This document shows, piece by piece, positions 37,565-46,745 of a stretch of 64,000 nucleotides of DNA. Both the position numbers and the translations under genes were made by a program. Where the stretch lies: NCBI RefSeq assembly GCF_002750975.1, contig NZ_PEJS01000002.1, positions 62,001 to 126,000 on the forward strand. The letters are read 5' to 3'. The notes below the pieces were generated by a model that was not told the DNA's origin, searched no databases, and saw nothing but the letters and a program-made list of their open reading frames with translations. The stretch comes from Stenotrophomonas indicatrix. GTDB lineage: Bacteria; Pseudomonadota; Gammaproteobacteria; Xanthomonadales; Xanthomonadaceae. Within the stretch, counting starts at the first letter, position 1. Each line of letters begins with the position of its first letter.

Positions 37565-40500
37565 ATGCCGCACCGCTCGACCCTGTCCCGCTGCCTGTTG
37601 CTGGCGGTGGCCCTGGCTGCCGGCCCCGCGATGGCCGCCGCCGATGCGCCCACGCTGCTGTTCCATGTCGATGCCGGCAAAGGCCTTGAGGCCGTGGTGG
37701 CGCAGGGTGAGGCGGTGCCGAACTTCCGCGACAAGGTCGACATCGTCGACGACGGAGCGCGCGGCAAGGCCATCCAGTGGCAGGACGACGGCGTGCTGGC
37801 CTGGGATGCACCCGGCAACATCCTCGCCCAGCGTGGCACCCTCGCCTTCGACTGGCGCGCGCGCTACGCGGTGGGTGAAGCACCGTTCGTGATCTTCCGC
37901 GTCGGCTATGCCGACCACAGCAGCTGGGACATGGCCTGGCTGCGCATCGACTGGAACGGGCATGGTTTCGATGCGTTCGTCACCGATGCCAACCTCGCCC
38001 GCACGCGCGTGTCGTTCCGCATGGACACGCCGCCACGTGCGGACCAGTGGCTGCACCTGGCCTTCGCCTGGGACGAAGACCAGGGTGTACGCCTGTTCGT
38101 CGATGGCCGCGAGGTGGCGCGTGTGCTGGCCAGCGGCGATTACGATGCCGCGCTGGACCAGCTCGGCCTGGCCGGGCGGGTGATGGCGCCCTACCAGGTG
38201 CAGAGCCGCTACAACTTCCTGCGTGGCAGCGATTTCCAGCACATCCGCGTGTATGACCGCATGCTCGATGCTGCGGCCGTCAGTGCGCTCGCGCGCGGCA
38301 AGGCCGCCGAAAGCGCCGTTGCCAGCGCTGCCGATGATCGTGCCTGGCGCCATCGCTTCGGCTGGGAAGGCGCGCCGCCACCGCCATTGACCGCAGCCAG
38401 CACGCGCATCCGCAAGATCGAATTCGACGATGCCCGCGACCTCAAGGCGTGGATGTGGAAGGCCACCGACGGCATCGCCGAGACCACCTGGCCGGGTGTC
38501 TACAACCGCTCGCGCCTGCCCGGCCGCAACGACTATTTCCAGTTGCCGGACTGGAACACGTATGTGGAAAGCGGCCAGCATCTGGACCTGACCGTGCCGG
38601 CCGGCGAGACCGTCAACCGGGTGGAGATCCGCGGCGCGGCCTTCGGCACGCTGGCCCATGGCCGCGATGCCGCGCACGCCACCCAGGTGCTGGCGACGCG
38701 TCCGCAGGGTGTGGTGCGCAGCGTGGACGACATCCCCGCACAGACCGGTGGCGTGCTGCGCTTCAGCAACGTTGAACAGGAAACGCCGATCCAGGAGATC
38801 TGGGCGTATGGCGTGAGCGAAGGTGCCGAGCCCGACGGCACGGTCAAGCAGACCTATGTCATCGACAGCCAGGCACTGCCGGACTACACCAACCTGGACA
38901 CACTGCGCCGCTACATCGAAGGCCGCTACCCGGCGGCCGAACGCAGCACGGTGATGGCGCTGCCCAAGGGGGCGGGCTCGCGCCGGCGCCCGGCCGATTC
39001 GTTGCCAACGCAGCCCAAGCCCATCGTGCACGTGCTGATTCCCTCCGGCGTGGGCGATGCGCCGGCCAACCAGCCGTTGATCCGCAGCTGGGCCTACAGC
39101 TGGGAGAACATGCATGACGGCCTGGATGGCGTGGCCATCGATATTCCCGCGCTCGACCTGCCGGCCACGCACGATCGCCTGATCCCGCTGAACATCCGCA
39201 TCAAGGATCCGATCTGGCCGGCGCGCGACATGATCGATGTATCGGTCTCGGTGCAGCCGGGGCAGAAGCGCACGCTGTGGCTGGACCTGCGCGACCGCAT
39301 CCTCACCGCCGACAGCCTGTGGTTGAGCATCGCCTCGGCTGCGCCCGGCTTCGACGCCAAGGCACTGGACGGTGCGCAGGTGCGGCTGGTGTTCAAGCCA
39401 CGCGCCGATGCGCTCAAGGAACACGTGGCCGACCGCTTCAACCAGGTGCGCGACAACTGGGGCTTCCTCGTGGAGGAACACACCACCTCCAAGCGCCAGC
39501 GCCTGTACGCGCGCGTCTACGCGGACCTGAGCGATCTGCTGCGCGTCGACCCGGACCACGAACTGGGCCGGTTGTACTGGAACTACATCAGCTACAACAG
39601 CCAGGGGCGACCGCCGTACACCGCGCCGGAGGTGCCCAAGGGCGTACCGGCGTGGGCCTTCCACCAGGTGCAGGACCTGGCGCAGGTGCGGCAGTTCGTC
39701 GACTGGTGGATCGATCAGCGGCAGGTGGCCTACGGCGATTTCGGTGGTGGCATCTCCGATGATTCCGACCTGACCCAGCAGTGGCCCGGCCTTGCCCTGA
39801 TGGGCGTGCAGCCGGACCGTCTGAATGCCTCGCTGACCGCATTGTCCGACGCGGTGTACCGCAACGGCATGTTCAGCAATGGCCTGAGCACCATCGAGAC
39901 CGACGAGCTGCATGCCTACGAGGAAGGCATCAACACCAACAGCGCGATGCTGTACCTCAACTGGGGCGATCCGCTGACCCTGGAACGGCTGATGGAAACG
40001 GTGAAGGCGTTCGACGAGCGCATCATCCTGCGCAACACGCAGGGCCATGTGCTGTTCTCCAGCAACTGGTTCGGTGGCAACAAGGTCTACCGCGAACCCA
40101 ACTGGCAGTGGCAGAAGCCGTACTCGTTCCCGGTGCTGCACCCGGCATTCCTGCTGGGCCAGTACAACGCCGACCCGACCGGGCGCCGGCTGGTGATCGG
40201 CCTGGCCGATGGCTATCTGGCCCACGCCGGCACCGACGACAAGGGCCGCTTCACCCTGCCCAACGAGATCAACTGGGCCTCGGGTGCGACCCGCGGCGGC
40301 GAACTCAACAATGGTTCCGGCAGCGGTGACACGATGCACACCTTCTGGGCGGCATGGCGCTGGACCGGTGATGCGAAGTACCTGCAGGCACTGGACTATC
40401 GCGTGCAGCGCGGCGGCCCCGGCGCGCTGGCCAACCTTGGCGAGAACTATGTAGAGGCACTTGGTCGGCAGCAGGACTGGTACCCGCTGCTGACCGCCGA

Positions 40501-41368
40501 GGCCGATGCCGGAAAGACCGGTTTCGCCAGCCTGATGGCATGGCAGGCCAGCGGCGAGCGGAAGTACATCGACGCGCTGCATGCCGAGGGCCTGCAGGCC
40601 AAGGCACAACGCGCGTACATGAACACCGATGGCCATTGGTGGTCCGACCGGGTGGAAGCACCGAGCGAGTTCCTGCAGCGTGCGCGGCTGGGCGGCATCG
40701 CCCTGAAGCGCAACCAGAGCTGGCCCGGGCACACCGTCAGCTGGCGCTTCGATCGTGAGGGCGCCGCGGAACAGGTGGCACTGCTGGTGCATGCGCCCTC
40801 GCGTGAGCGCTTCACGATCACCAGCCACAACCTCGGCGCGCGCGTGATCGCCGCCGACATGACCGGCTGGAACGTGGGCAGCGGTTCCTGGCGCGTGCGC
40901 AGTGGCGTGGATGCCGATGGCGATGGCCACATTGACGGTAGGCCGCGCGAGCGTACGGTGCAGCTGGAGACGAGTGCGTCGGTACCGATGCAGTTCCAGC
41001 CGGGTCGCACCGAGGTCTTCGAATTCGAGCGTGTGTCTGCGGGCACGCCGGTGGAAATGCGTCCGGACCTGGGCGTGGGCCGTGGCGATGTGCGGGTGGA
41101 CGGGCGCCAGGTACACGTGACCGTGCATGGCCTTGGGCATGTGGCCAGCGGTGTGGGCGTGGCGATACTGGAAGATGCGCGGGGCCGCGAGATCGCACGC
41201 ACCGAAGTGCCGGCGATGGCGGCACCGACCGACCTGCTGCCGAAGACGGCGGTGGTGTCGTTGCCGTTGCCGGCAGGGGATCGCGGCGGCCTGCGCGTAC
41301 GTGTTGCGCTGGCCGATGGCGGAGAGGAAGTCACGCGGCTCAACAATGTGGTGGATGTGCCGCGATGA
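37565..41368 (+). CDS. Large secreted protein with LamG-like domain, candidate polysaccharide-degrading enzyme
   Basis: A 1267-residue protein with a signal peptide (MPHRSTLSRCLLLAVALAAGPAMA). Residues about 27-270 look like a LamG/concanavalin-type beta-sandwich (GTLAFDWRARYAVGEAP, DQWLHLAFAWDEDQGVRLFV). The middle and C-terminal parts are rich in Trp, Gly and Asp with alternating helices suggestive of an alpha/alpha toroid, e.g. TMHTFWAAWRWTGDAKYL (near residue 923). The C-terminal 150 residues look beta-rich. No known CAZy family was recognised. It follows the carbohydrate TonB receptor and lies in a locus with KduI, KduD, KdgK and Eda but no identifiable lyase, so a depolymerase or unsaturated-uronide-releasing role is inferred. 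ATG at 37565 follows AAAGGAAAC. Confidence 0.7.
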   Translation: MPHRSTLSRCLLLAVALAAGPAMAAADAPTLLFHVDAGKGLEAVVAQGEAVPNFRDKVDIVDDGARGKAIQWQDDGVLAWDAPGNILAQRGTLAFDWRARYAVGEAPFVIFRVGYADHSSWDMAWLRIDWNGHGFDAFVTDANLARTRVSFRMDTPPRADQWLHLAFAWDEDQGVRLFVDGREVARVLASGDYDAALDQLGLAGRVMAPYQVQSRYNFLRGSDFQHIRVYDRMLDAAAVSALARGKAAESAVASAADDRAWRHRFGWEGAPPPPLTAASTRIRKIEFDDARDLKAWMWKATDGIAETTWPGVYNRSRLPGRNDYFQLPDWNTYVESGQHLDLTVPAGETVNRVEIRGAAFGTLAHGRDAAHATQVLATRPQGVVRSVDDIPAQTGGVLRFSNVEQETPIQEIWAYGVSEGAEPDGTVKQTYVIDSQALPDYTNLDTLRRYIEGRYPAAERSTVMALPKGAGSRRRPADSLPTQPKPIVHVLIPSGVGDAPANQPLIRSWAYSWENMHDGLDGVAIDIPALDLPATHDRLIPLNIRIKDPIWPARDMIDVSVSVQPGQKRTLWLDLRDRILTADSLWLSIASAAPGFDAKALDGAQVRLVFKPRADALKEHVADRFNQVRDNWGFLVEEHTTSKRQRLYARVYADLSDLLRVDPDHELGRLYWNYISYNSQGRPPYTAPEVPKGVPAWAFHQVQDLAQVRQFVDWWIDQRQVAYGDFGGGISDDSDLTQQWPGLALMGVQPDRLNASLTALSDAVYRNGMFSNGLSTIETDELHAYEEGINTNSAMLYLNWGDPLTLERLMETVKAFDERIILRNTQGHVLFSSNWFGGNKVYREPNWQWQKPYSFPVLHPAFLLGQYNADPTGRRLVIGLADGYLAHAGTDDKGRFTLPNEINWASGATRGGELNNGSGSGDTMHTFWAAWRWTGDAKYLQALDYRVQRGGPGALANLGENYVEALGRQQDWYPLLTAEADAGKTGFASLMAWQASGERKYIDALHAEGLQAKAQRAYMNTDGHWWSDRVEAPSEFLQRARLGGIALKRNQSWPGHTVSWRFDREGAAEQVALLVHAPSRERFTITSHNLGARVIAADMTGWNVGSGSWRVRSGVDADGDGHIDGRPRERTVQLETSASVPMQFQPGRTEVFEFERVSAGTPVEMRPDLGVGRGDVRVDGRQVHVTVHGLGHVASGVGVAILEDARGREIARTEVPAMAAPTDLLPKTAVVSLPLPAGDRGGLRVRVALADGGEEVTRLNNVVDVPR

Positions 41369-41379
41369 ATTCCGCGTTC

Positions 41380-41456
41380 CGCCGGGCATGGCCCGGCGCT
41401 ACCGATGAATCGGTGGACCACAAGCCCTGCTAGATAGCGCCGGGCCATGCCCGGCG
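41380..41456. repeat. SMAG/REP palindrome pair (GCCGGGC type, tail-to-tail)
   Basis: CGCCGGGCATGGCCCGGCG...CTAC at 41380-41402 and a second hairpin at 41434-41456 starting ATAG rather than GTAG. The tags face each other, the opposite arrangement from most pairs here. It separates the plus-strand secreted protein from the converging cupin gene. Confidence 0.85.
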
Positions 41457-41464
41457 GAACGCAA

Positions 41465-42052
41465 TCAGGACGCCTCGGTCTCCATCACCTTCACCCGGCG
41501 CTGGTACCAGCCGTCATCCAGCGGATCGAACACCGCGCTGCGCTCCATCACGCCCTGGTAGACGTGCACGGACACTGCCACGTCCTCGTCGCTGGCGTTG
41601 CGCAGTGTGTGGTACTCGTGCGGCGGAATCAGGCTGCCGGCGCTGCCACGGTGCCCGTAGAGCGTGTCCTGCGCAGCGAAGCGGTGACGCTCGCCACGCT
41701 GTTCCAGCAGCGCGTACGGGGTCACGATCAGCTCGCCCTGCCAGACGCCTTCCACGCACCACATCGCATCGTGGTCGTGCAGTGGCGTGCCCTGCCCCGG
41801 CCCCCAGCACATCGCGATCACGCTGTAGCCCAGCGTGGCGCTTCGGTACAGTTCACGGCGTGCGTAATGGCCGTCCACGGGGCGACGTACGCAGGGCGGC
41901 AGCTCGATCAGCGGATCGACGATGGCTTCACGCAGCACCCGCTGCAGCGCACCGGTGATCGCCTGCGGATCGACCAGGCAGACGGCGGCATCAATCCCTG
42001 CAATCAAGCGCTCGCGGCCGGTGAACGGCGGTGGCGTGAACATCGCTTCCAT
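41465..42052 (-). CDS. Cysteine dioxygenase-family cupin enzyme
   Basis: A 195-residue cupin. The metal site is H92-D-H94 in PLHDHDAMWC, with C99 at the position of the active-site cysteine of mammalian cysteine dioxygenase, and the third histidine is in PPHEYHTLRN. The following AVSVHVYQG also matches the CDO family. Such enzymes oxidise cysteine, 3-mercaptopropionate or other thiols using Fe(II) and oxygen. Its place next to esterases in the uronate locus is unexpected. An ATGACACCG motif lies 44 bp upstream. It is not a KdgF-type cupin. Confidence 0.8.
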   Translation of the reverse strand: MEAMFTPPPFTGRERLIAGIDAAVCLVDPQAITGALQRVLREAIVDPLIELPPCVRRPVDGHYARRELYRSATLGYSVIAMCWGPGQGTPLHDHDAMWCVEGVWQGELIVTPYALLEQRGERHRFAAQDTLYGHRGSAGSLIPPHEYHTLRNASDEDVAVSVHVYQGVMERSAVFDPLDDGWYQRRVKVMETEAS

Positions 42053-42095
42053 GAACCGACTCTAGCCGAGGCGGGTTAACAGAATGTTTGCACCG

Positions 42096-42104
42096 CGGTG
42101 TCAT
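42096..42104 (-). promoter_or_regulatory. ATGACACCG operator candidate (cupin gene)
   Basis: Minus strand ATGACACCGCGGTGC is a partial palindrome centred on CACCGCGGTG. It starts 44 bp upstream of the cupin ATG and overlaps the end of the carboxylesterase gene. Confidence 0.55.
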
Positions 42105-43726
42105 CACTGCGTGCCGCGCTGCACGAACGGCACTTTTGCATAGAGCGCACGCTCGCCGGCACGTGGATCGTCAACCACGCGGCTGTGCCGATCGAACACC
42201 ATCGTCTGCCGTTGTGGCACGCCGTAGGGAGCCCATTGCGACATTCCCGCGTGATTGGGATCGCCGGTACGCGCAAAGGCGATCAGCGCATCGCTCATCG
42301 TCGCTGCCAGTGCTCGGGCGTCTTCACCACCGCCGGTACGCGCGCCCGGCAGGCCGGCGTTGTCGAACACCAGCGGAATATCCAGCGTATGGAAGGCACG
42401 CAGGCGTCCGTCTTCCACCGGTGATGGCCAATCGAGCTGGTAGGCCCAGGTGGGTGCGGCCCCGGTTGTCTGCCGAGCGCGTGCTTCCAGTTCCTCCACC
42501 GCACCACGCCACGAGCGGCCGGCGGTGGTGGCCGCGAAGAACACCTCTGAGGGCGTGTAGTGCGGATACAGGCGTCGATATTCTGCGATCACCACCGAGG
42601 GCAGCAGATCGACGAACTGCTGCTTCTCCAGCTGCGCCGGCAGATCCTCCCAGGTCAGCGTGAAGTTGGCCGGGTCGTTGCCAAGGAACGCGCGCGTCTC
42701 ATCGCGGGTGTTGCCGATCACCATCGGAATCGACGCGGACTGCGCCGGTGCCTGTGGCCAGAACGGGTGCACCGGCAGCACCACCTCATCCAGTACCGGG
42801 CCGAAGTACAGCGCGCTGCTTTCCACCCGTGAGGGATCGCGTGCGCGGGTGGCGGCCAGCAGCTCGGTCGCCGGCAATCGCAGCAACGCCTGCAGGTCGC
42901 GCGCGGCCACCGTTTCCATCGCAATCGAAGCCCGTTGCGCCGCCGCACGTGGACCGGCGGCGGTCACCTGCTGCCCGCTCATCGTCCACGCGCGCTGGAA
43001 CAGGCCTTTCGCTGCGGGCATCGCCATCAGCGTGGCGATCTTGGCGCCGCCACCGGATTGCCCGAACACGGTGATGTTGCCGGCGTCGCCGCCGAACACC
43101 GCTGCATGCTCGCGCACCCACTGCAGCGCTTGCACCAGGTCGAGCTGGCCGACGTTGCCGGAGGCCGCATAGCGCGGATCGCCGAGCGCGCCCAGGTACA
43201 GGTAGCCGAAGGTGTTCAGGCGATGATTGACGGTGACCACCACCACGTCGCCGCGTCTGCACAATGCGCTGCCGTCGTACAGCGGATCGCTGCCAGAGCC
43301 GTTGTTGAAGCCACCGCCATGGATGTAGACCAGGATCGGCCGCTTGCCGCCGTCGCCCAGTGCCGGCGTCCAGACGTTGAGGAACAGGCAATCTTCGCTG
43401 CCCGGCCCGTCCGCTCCGCTCTGTGGCGCAGATGCGGCGTATTCCAGGGCGTCGGCGATACCACGCCAGCCCGTCTCGCGCCGTGGCGGCTGGAAACGGT
43501 AGGCGGAGGTGTCAGCGCCATAACGCAGACCACGGAACACGTGCACGCCGTGCTCGCGCTGGCCACGCACGCGGCCGCCACGCAGGCGTGCCACCACCTG
43601 TGTGGCATCACGTGGCCCAGGCACCGCGGAGGCAGGAAGCGCTGCGAGGGTGGCCGTGGCCAGCGCCCAGCGGGCACTGTCGCGCAGGAAACGGCGGCGC
43701 TGCAGGTTGGCATCCCCCTGGTTCAA
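42104..43726 (-). CDS. Type B carboxylesterase, probable Tat-exported
   Basis: A 540-residue alpha/beta-hydrolase of the carboxylesterase/lipase type B family. The nucleophile is in FGQSGGGAK, the oxyanion hole in YIHGGGFNNGSG, and the acidic residue and His complete the triad further on. The N-terminus LNQGDANLQRRRFLRDSARWALA has a twin-arginine export motif RRRFLRD followed by a hydrophobic stretch ending ASA. The start is taken as TTG at 43726, which overlaps the TGA stop of the upstream gene as TTGA and has GGAGG 8 nt before it. Neighbouring esterase and uronate genes suggest de-esterification of an acylated polysaccharide. The substrate is unproven. Confidence 0.85.
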   Translation of the reverse strand: MNQGDANLQRRRFLRDSARWALATATLAALPASAVPGPRDATQVVARLRGGRVRGQREHGVHVFRGLRYGADTSAYRFQPPRRETGWRGIADALEYAASAPQSGADGPGSEDCLFLNVWTPALGDGGKRPILVYIHGGGFNNGSGSDPLYDGSALCRRGDVVVVTVNHRLNTFGYLYLGALGDPRYAASGNVGQLDLVQALQWVREHAAVFGGDAGNITVFGQSGGGAKIATLMAMPAAKGLFQRAWTMSGQQVTAAGPRAAAQRASIAMETVAARDLQALLRLPATELLAATRARDPSRVESSALYFGPVLDEVVLPVHPFWPQAPAQSASIPMVIGNTRDETRAFLGNDPANFTLTWEDLPAQLEKQQFVDLLPSVVIAEYRRLYPHYTPSEVFFAATTAGRSWRGAVEELEARARQTTGAAPTWAYQLDWPSPVEDGRLRAFHTLDIPLVFDNAGLPGARTGGGEDARALAATMSDALIAFARTGDPNHAGMSQWAPYGVPQRQTMVFDRHSRVVDDPRAGERALYAKVPFVQRGTQ

Positions 43727-44706
43727 TGTGCCGCCTCCGTCGCCTGCAGCCAGCGTTGTGCCAGCAGCGGCCACACGGCCAGCGTTGAATCAGGCGGCAT
43801 GCGCATGCCGAAGCCATGGCCGCCATGAGCGAACAGGTGCAGCTCGTGTTCGACACCCGCCTTGGCCAGTGCCTGCGCCATCAACTCGCTGTTGTGCACG
43901 TTGACCACCCGATCATCGTTGGCATGGATCAGCAGCGTCGGCGGCATGTCCGCGCGTACGTGCTGCTGCATCGAATACTGCGCGGCCAACGCCGCATCGG
44001 GTTGCTCGCCCAGCAGGCGTCCGCGTGAGCCGCTGTGTGCATGCGCGCCCATGTCGATCACCGGATACACCAGCACCGCGCGTGCGGGACGCGCGCTGAG
44101 GCGATCGATGGCATCGCGTGGCGGGTAGACCGGCGCATCGAAACCGGTGGCCAGCCGTGCGGCGACATGGCCGCCGGCGGAGAAGCCCATCACCGACACG
44201 CTGTCGGCATCCAGCCTGCGCCGTGCGGCCTGGTCGCGCACCACGCGCAGTGCGCGCTGCGCGTCGGCCAGTGCCGCCTGGCGGTCGCGGCCGGCCTGCG
44301 GCAGGCGGTAGCGCAGCACGAACAGGGTGTAGCCGGCACGGTCCACCCACTCCGGCACCAGCGCGCTGTCCTCCTTGTCGATCACCACGCGCTGGTAGCC
44401 GCCACCGGGAATCACCAGCAGCGCGCGGCCGTTGGCACGGGCCGGCGTGTGCACCAGCAGATAGGGCGCATCGACCTGGTCGATGAAGCGATCGGGGTGG
44501 GCTGGATCATCGCTGCGCTCGACCACGCGCGCCGGCCGCGCCGTGCCCGTTTCACCGGGGACCTGCCCCGCCTGCCACAGCGGCAGCTGCTCGCCGGCAA
44601 GCTCCCGGCCCAGGTGTTCGCCTGCGCGCAACGGCACATCGGCCGCGGATGCGGGGACGGTCAGCAGCAGGCCTGACAGCAACAACAGCACACGGGAAAA
44701 ACGCAT
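43723..44706 (-). CDS. Secreted alpha/beta-hydrolase, acetylesterase-like
   Basis: A 327-residue hydrolase with a signal peptide (MRFSRVLLLLSGLLLTVPASA). The nucleophile is Ser in GFSAGGHVAARLA, the oxyanion-hole segment is LVIPGGGYQRV, and the catalytic Asp and His lie in HANDDRVV and GGHGFGM. Relatives include pectin/xylan acetylesterases and bifunctional feruloyl-acetyl esterases. It overlaps the following carboxylesterase gene by 4 bp (TTGA), so both are translated together. No promoter was identified. Substrate inferred from the polysaccharide locus. Confidence 0.83.
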   Translation of the reverse strand: MRFSRVLLLLSGLLLTVPASAADVPLRAGEHLGRELAGEQLPLWQAGQVPGETGTARPARVVERSDDPAHPDRFIDQVDAPYLLVHTPARANGRALLVIPGGGYQRVVIDKEDSALVPEWVDRAGYTLFVLRYRLPQAGRDRQAALADAQRALRVVRDQAARRRLDADSVSVMGFSAGGHVAARLATGFDAPVYPPRDAIDRLSARPARAVLVYPVIDMGAHAHSGSRGRLLGEQPDAALAAQYSMQQHVRADMPPTLLIHANDDRVVNVHNSELMAQALAKAGVEHELHLFAHGGHGFGMRMPPDSTLAVWPLLAQRWLQATEAAH

Positions 44707-44779
44707 GGTGGAAAGGGCTCCAACGGGGAGACAACAGAGTGGCCGAGGTCACCGGCAAGCGCTCGTGATGCGCTGCGGC

Positions 44780-44809
44780 TTGCACGATGACACCGGTTTA
44801 CCATATACA
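44780..44809 (+). promoter_or_regulatory. Promoter of the hydratase-TRAP operon
   Basis: TTGCAC (44780-44785) and TATACA (44804-44809) are separated by 18 bp, a plausible sigma-70 promoter. The motif ATGACACCGG (44787-44796) lies between them, as expected for a repressor operator. Confidence 0.55.
44787..44795 (+). promoter_or_regulatory. ATGACACCG operator candidate (hydratase-TRAP operon)
   Basis: ATGACACCGGTTTACC on the plus strand, between -35 and -10 elements. It shares ATGACACCGGTTT with the site before kduI. Confidence 0.6.
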
Positions 44810-44863
44810 CCTCCTGCAGACGCTGTCGATGGGCAGTGCAACAACGCCAGAGGGAGACCGTTC

Positions 44864-45691
44864 TTGAGCAACGAACACGGCATACATGGGCAGACGCCGG
44901 CGCCGGACGATGCGGCCGCGATTGCCCACGCTTTCACCACCGCGCGCCGCAGCGGCCAGGCCCTGCCAGGCTTCCCGGGCCTTGTCCCGCCTGACCTGGT
45001 GGCTGCCTACCAGGTGCAGGATCTGGCCATTGCCAGCTGGGATGACCAGGTGGTGGGCTGGAAGGTCGGCTACATCGCCGCCGAGCGCCGCGATGCGTCC
45101 GGGGACGACCGCCTGCTGGGCCCGGTTTTCTCGCGTCAGCTGCAAAATGCTACCGGTGGAACAGTGGACATTCCGGTGTTCGTCGGCGGCTTCGGCGCGG
45201 TCGAAGCGGAGTACGTGCTGGAGCTGTTGGAGGACGCTCCCGCCGCACAGCTGCACTGGACGCCCGAGCAGGCTGAAGCGCTGCCGGCGCGCCTGTACAT
45301 CGGCGTGGAAGTGGCCAGCAGCCCGCTGGCGACGATCAACGAACTCGGCCCGCGCGTGGTGGTGTCCGACTTCGGCAACAACAACGGCCTGGTGCTGGGG
45401 CCGGAGATTGCCGATTGGACCGCCCGCGACGAAACCGACCTGCGCGCCGAAACCCTGATCGAGGGCGAGGTGGTCGGCACGGGTGGTGCCACCCGGCTGC
45501 CCGGCGGCCTGCGCGCGGCGTATGCGTTCGCGTTGTCCCGTTCGGCGCTGCGCGGCCGGCCGTTGCGACGGGGCGACCTGATCGCCACCGGCAACGCCAC
45601 CGGTATCCATGACATCACCGTGGGGCAGACGGCGCTGGTGCGGTTTGCCGGCTTCGGCGAAATTGCCTGCAGGGCCGTGCCGGCCGGGTAA
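44864..45691 (+). CDS. FAH-family 2-keto-4-pentenoate hydratase-like protein
   Basis: A 275-residue protein of the fumarylacetoacetate hydrolase superfamily, close to 2-keto-4-pentenoate hydratases (AAYQVQDLAI, GWKVGYIAA, FGAVEAEYVLEL with an acidic metal site, and TGNATGIHDI). Such enzymes hydrate, dehydrate or hydrolyse 2-keto acids. In this locus it could process a keto-deoxy acid derived from a sugar acid; this is inference. The TTG at 44864 is taken as start because AGGGAG lies 7 nt upstream; no ATG fits as well. It heads an operon with the TRAP transporter genes (39 bp to the next gene). Confidence 0.82.
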   Translation: MSNEHGIHGQTPAPDDAAAIAHAFTTARRSGQALPGFPGLVPPDLVAAYQVQDLAIASWDDQVVGWKVGYIAAERRDASGDDRLLGPVFSRQLQNATGGTVDIPVFVGGFGAVEAEYVLELLEDAPAAQLHWTPEQAEALPARLYIGVEVASSPLATINELGPRVVVSDFGNNNGLVLGPEIADWTARDETDLRAETLIEGEVVGTGGATRLPGGLRAAYAFALSRSALRGRPLRRGDLIATGNATGIHDITVGQTALVRFAGFGEIACRAVPAG

Positions 45692-45730
45692 CCGCCGCAC
45701 GATCCGGTGAACACGCGCGGGAGGGCGCAG

Positions 45731-46735
45731 ATGATCACACGACGACATTTCCTGGCCGGCGGCGCTGCTGCGCTGGCCACCCCGATGCTCGCGGCCTGTG
45801 GCCGCAGGCCCGCCGATGCCATCGACGGCGGCCAGCTGCTGACGGCCACCGACGTGCACGTGGCCGACTACCCCACCGTGACCGCGGTGAAGTGGATCGG
45901 CGAAACCCTGCAGCGCGAAAGCAACGGTCGCCTGCGCCTGCGGCAATACCATTCGGGCCAACTCGGTCGCGAATCGGAAGCGATCGACATGGCCCGTTTC
46001 GGTGCCATCGACATCACCCGCGTGTATGCCGGTGCGTTGAACAACGCTTTCCCGCTCACCCAGGCGCTGTGCCTGCCGTACGTGTTCGAGTCGGTGGCGC
46101 ACCAGCGCGCCGCACTGGATGGCGGCATTGCCGATGCGGTGCTGCGTGGTTTCGAGAGCCGCGACCTGGTCGGCCTGGCCATCTATGATTCCGGCGCACG
46201 CTGCTTCTACAACACCAAGCATCCGATCGTGCAGCCCGGTGATCTGCACGGGCTGAAACTGCGTGTGGCGTCCTCGGACATCTTCATCCAGCTGATGCGC
46301 CTGCTCGGCGCCAACCCGACGCCGATGTCGCTGGGCGATACGTTCTCCGGCATGGAGACGCACATGATCGATGGCGCCGAGAACAACATGCGCAGCTTCC
46401 ATTCCAGCCGCCACTTCGAGGCCGCGCACTACTGGTCGCAGAGCGATCACTCGTATGCGCCGGACGTGCTGTTGATGTCGCGCGCCAGTTTCGAGCGCCT
46501 GCAGCCGGCCGACCGCCAGCTGCTGCTGGAGACCGCGCGCGCTTCGGTGAAGGTGATGCGCGAGCAATGGGATGCGTCCGAAGATGCCGCGCGCCGCGCG
46601 GTGCTGGCCTCGGGCGTGAAAGCCAACGAGGTGGACCTGCCCGCCTTCCGTGCCGCCGCCCAGCCGCTGCTGCAGCAGTACCTGCAGCAACCCGAGCTGG
46701 CTGCGCTGGTCGCCCGCATCCGTGCCGCCGCCTGA
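45731..46735 (+). CDS. TRAP transporter substrate-binding protein (DctP family)
   Basis: A 334-residue periplasmic solute-binding protein of the DctP type. It starts MITRRHFLAGGAAALATPMLAAC, with a twin-arginine motif followed by a lipobox LAAC, so it is probably a Tat-exported lipoprotein. The conserved TRAP arginine lies in KLRVASSDIFIQLM, and METHMIDGAENN matches the family's ligand-binding segment. A GGGAGGG Shine-Dalgarno lies before the ATG. Sugar acids and uronates are common DctP ligands, which fits the locus. dctQ follows after 10 bp. Confidence 0.92.
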   Translation: MITRRHFLAGGAAALATPMLAACGRRPADAIDGGQLLTATDVHVADYPTVTAVKWIGETLQRESNGRLRLRQYHSGQLGRESEAIDMARFGAIDITRVYAGALNNAFPLTQALCLPYVFESVAHQRAALDGGIADAVLRGFESRDLVGLAIYDSGARCFYNTKHPIVQPGDLHGLKLRVASSDIFIQLMRLLGANPTPMSLGDTFSGMETHMIDGAENNMRSFHSSRHFEAAHYWSQSDHSYAPDVLLMSRASFERLQPADRQLLLETARASVKVMREQWDASEDAARRAVLASGVKANEVDLPAFRAAAQPLLQQYLQQPELAALVARIRAAA

Positions 46736-46745
46736 GGACACTGCC

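Noticed and set aside
37514..41389. A 1291-codon minus-strand frame across the large secreted protein
   Set aside because: The plus frame has a signal peptide, a ribosome binding site and domain-like sequence; the minus frame looks like random His/Arg/Gln-rich shadow translation.
44483..44863. A longer start for the FAH-family protein at 44483
   Set aside because: It would run through the start of the divergent esterase gene and through the promoter; TTG at 44864 has AGGGAG 7 nt upstream.
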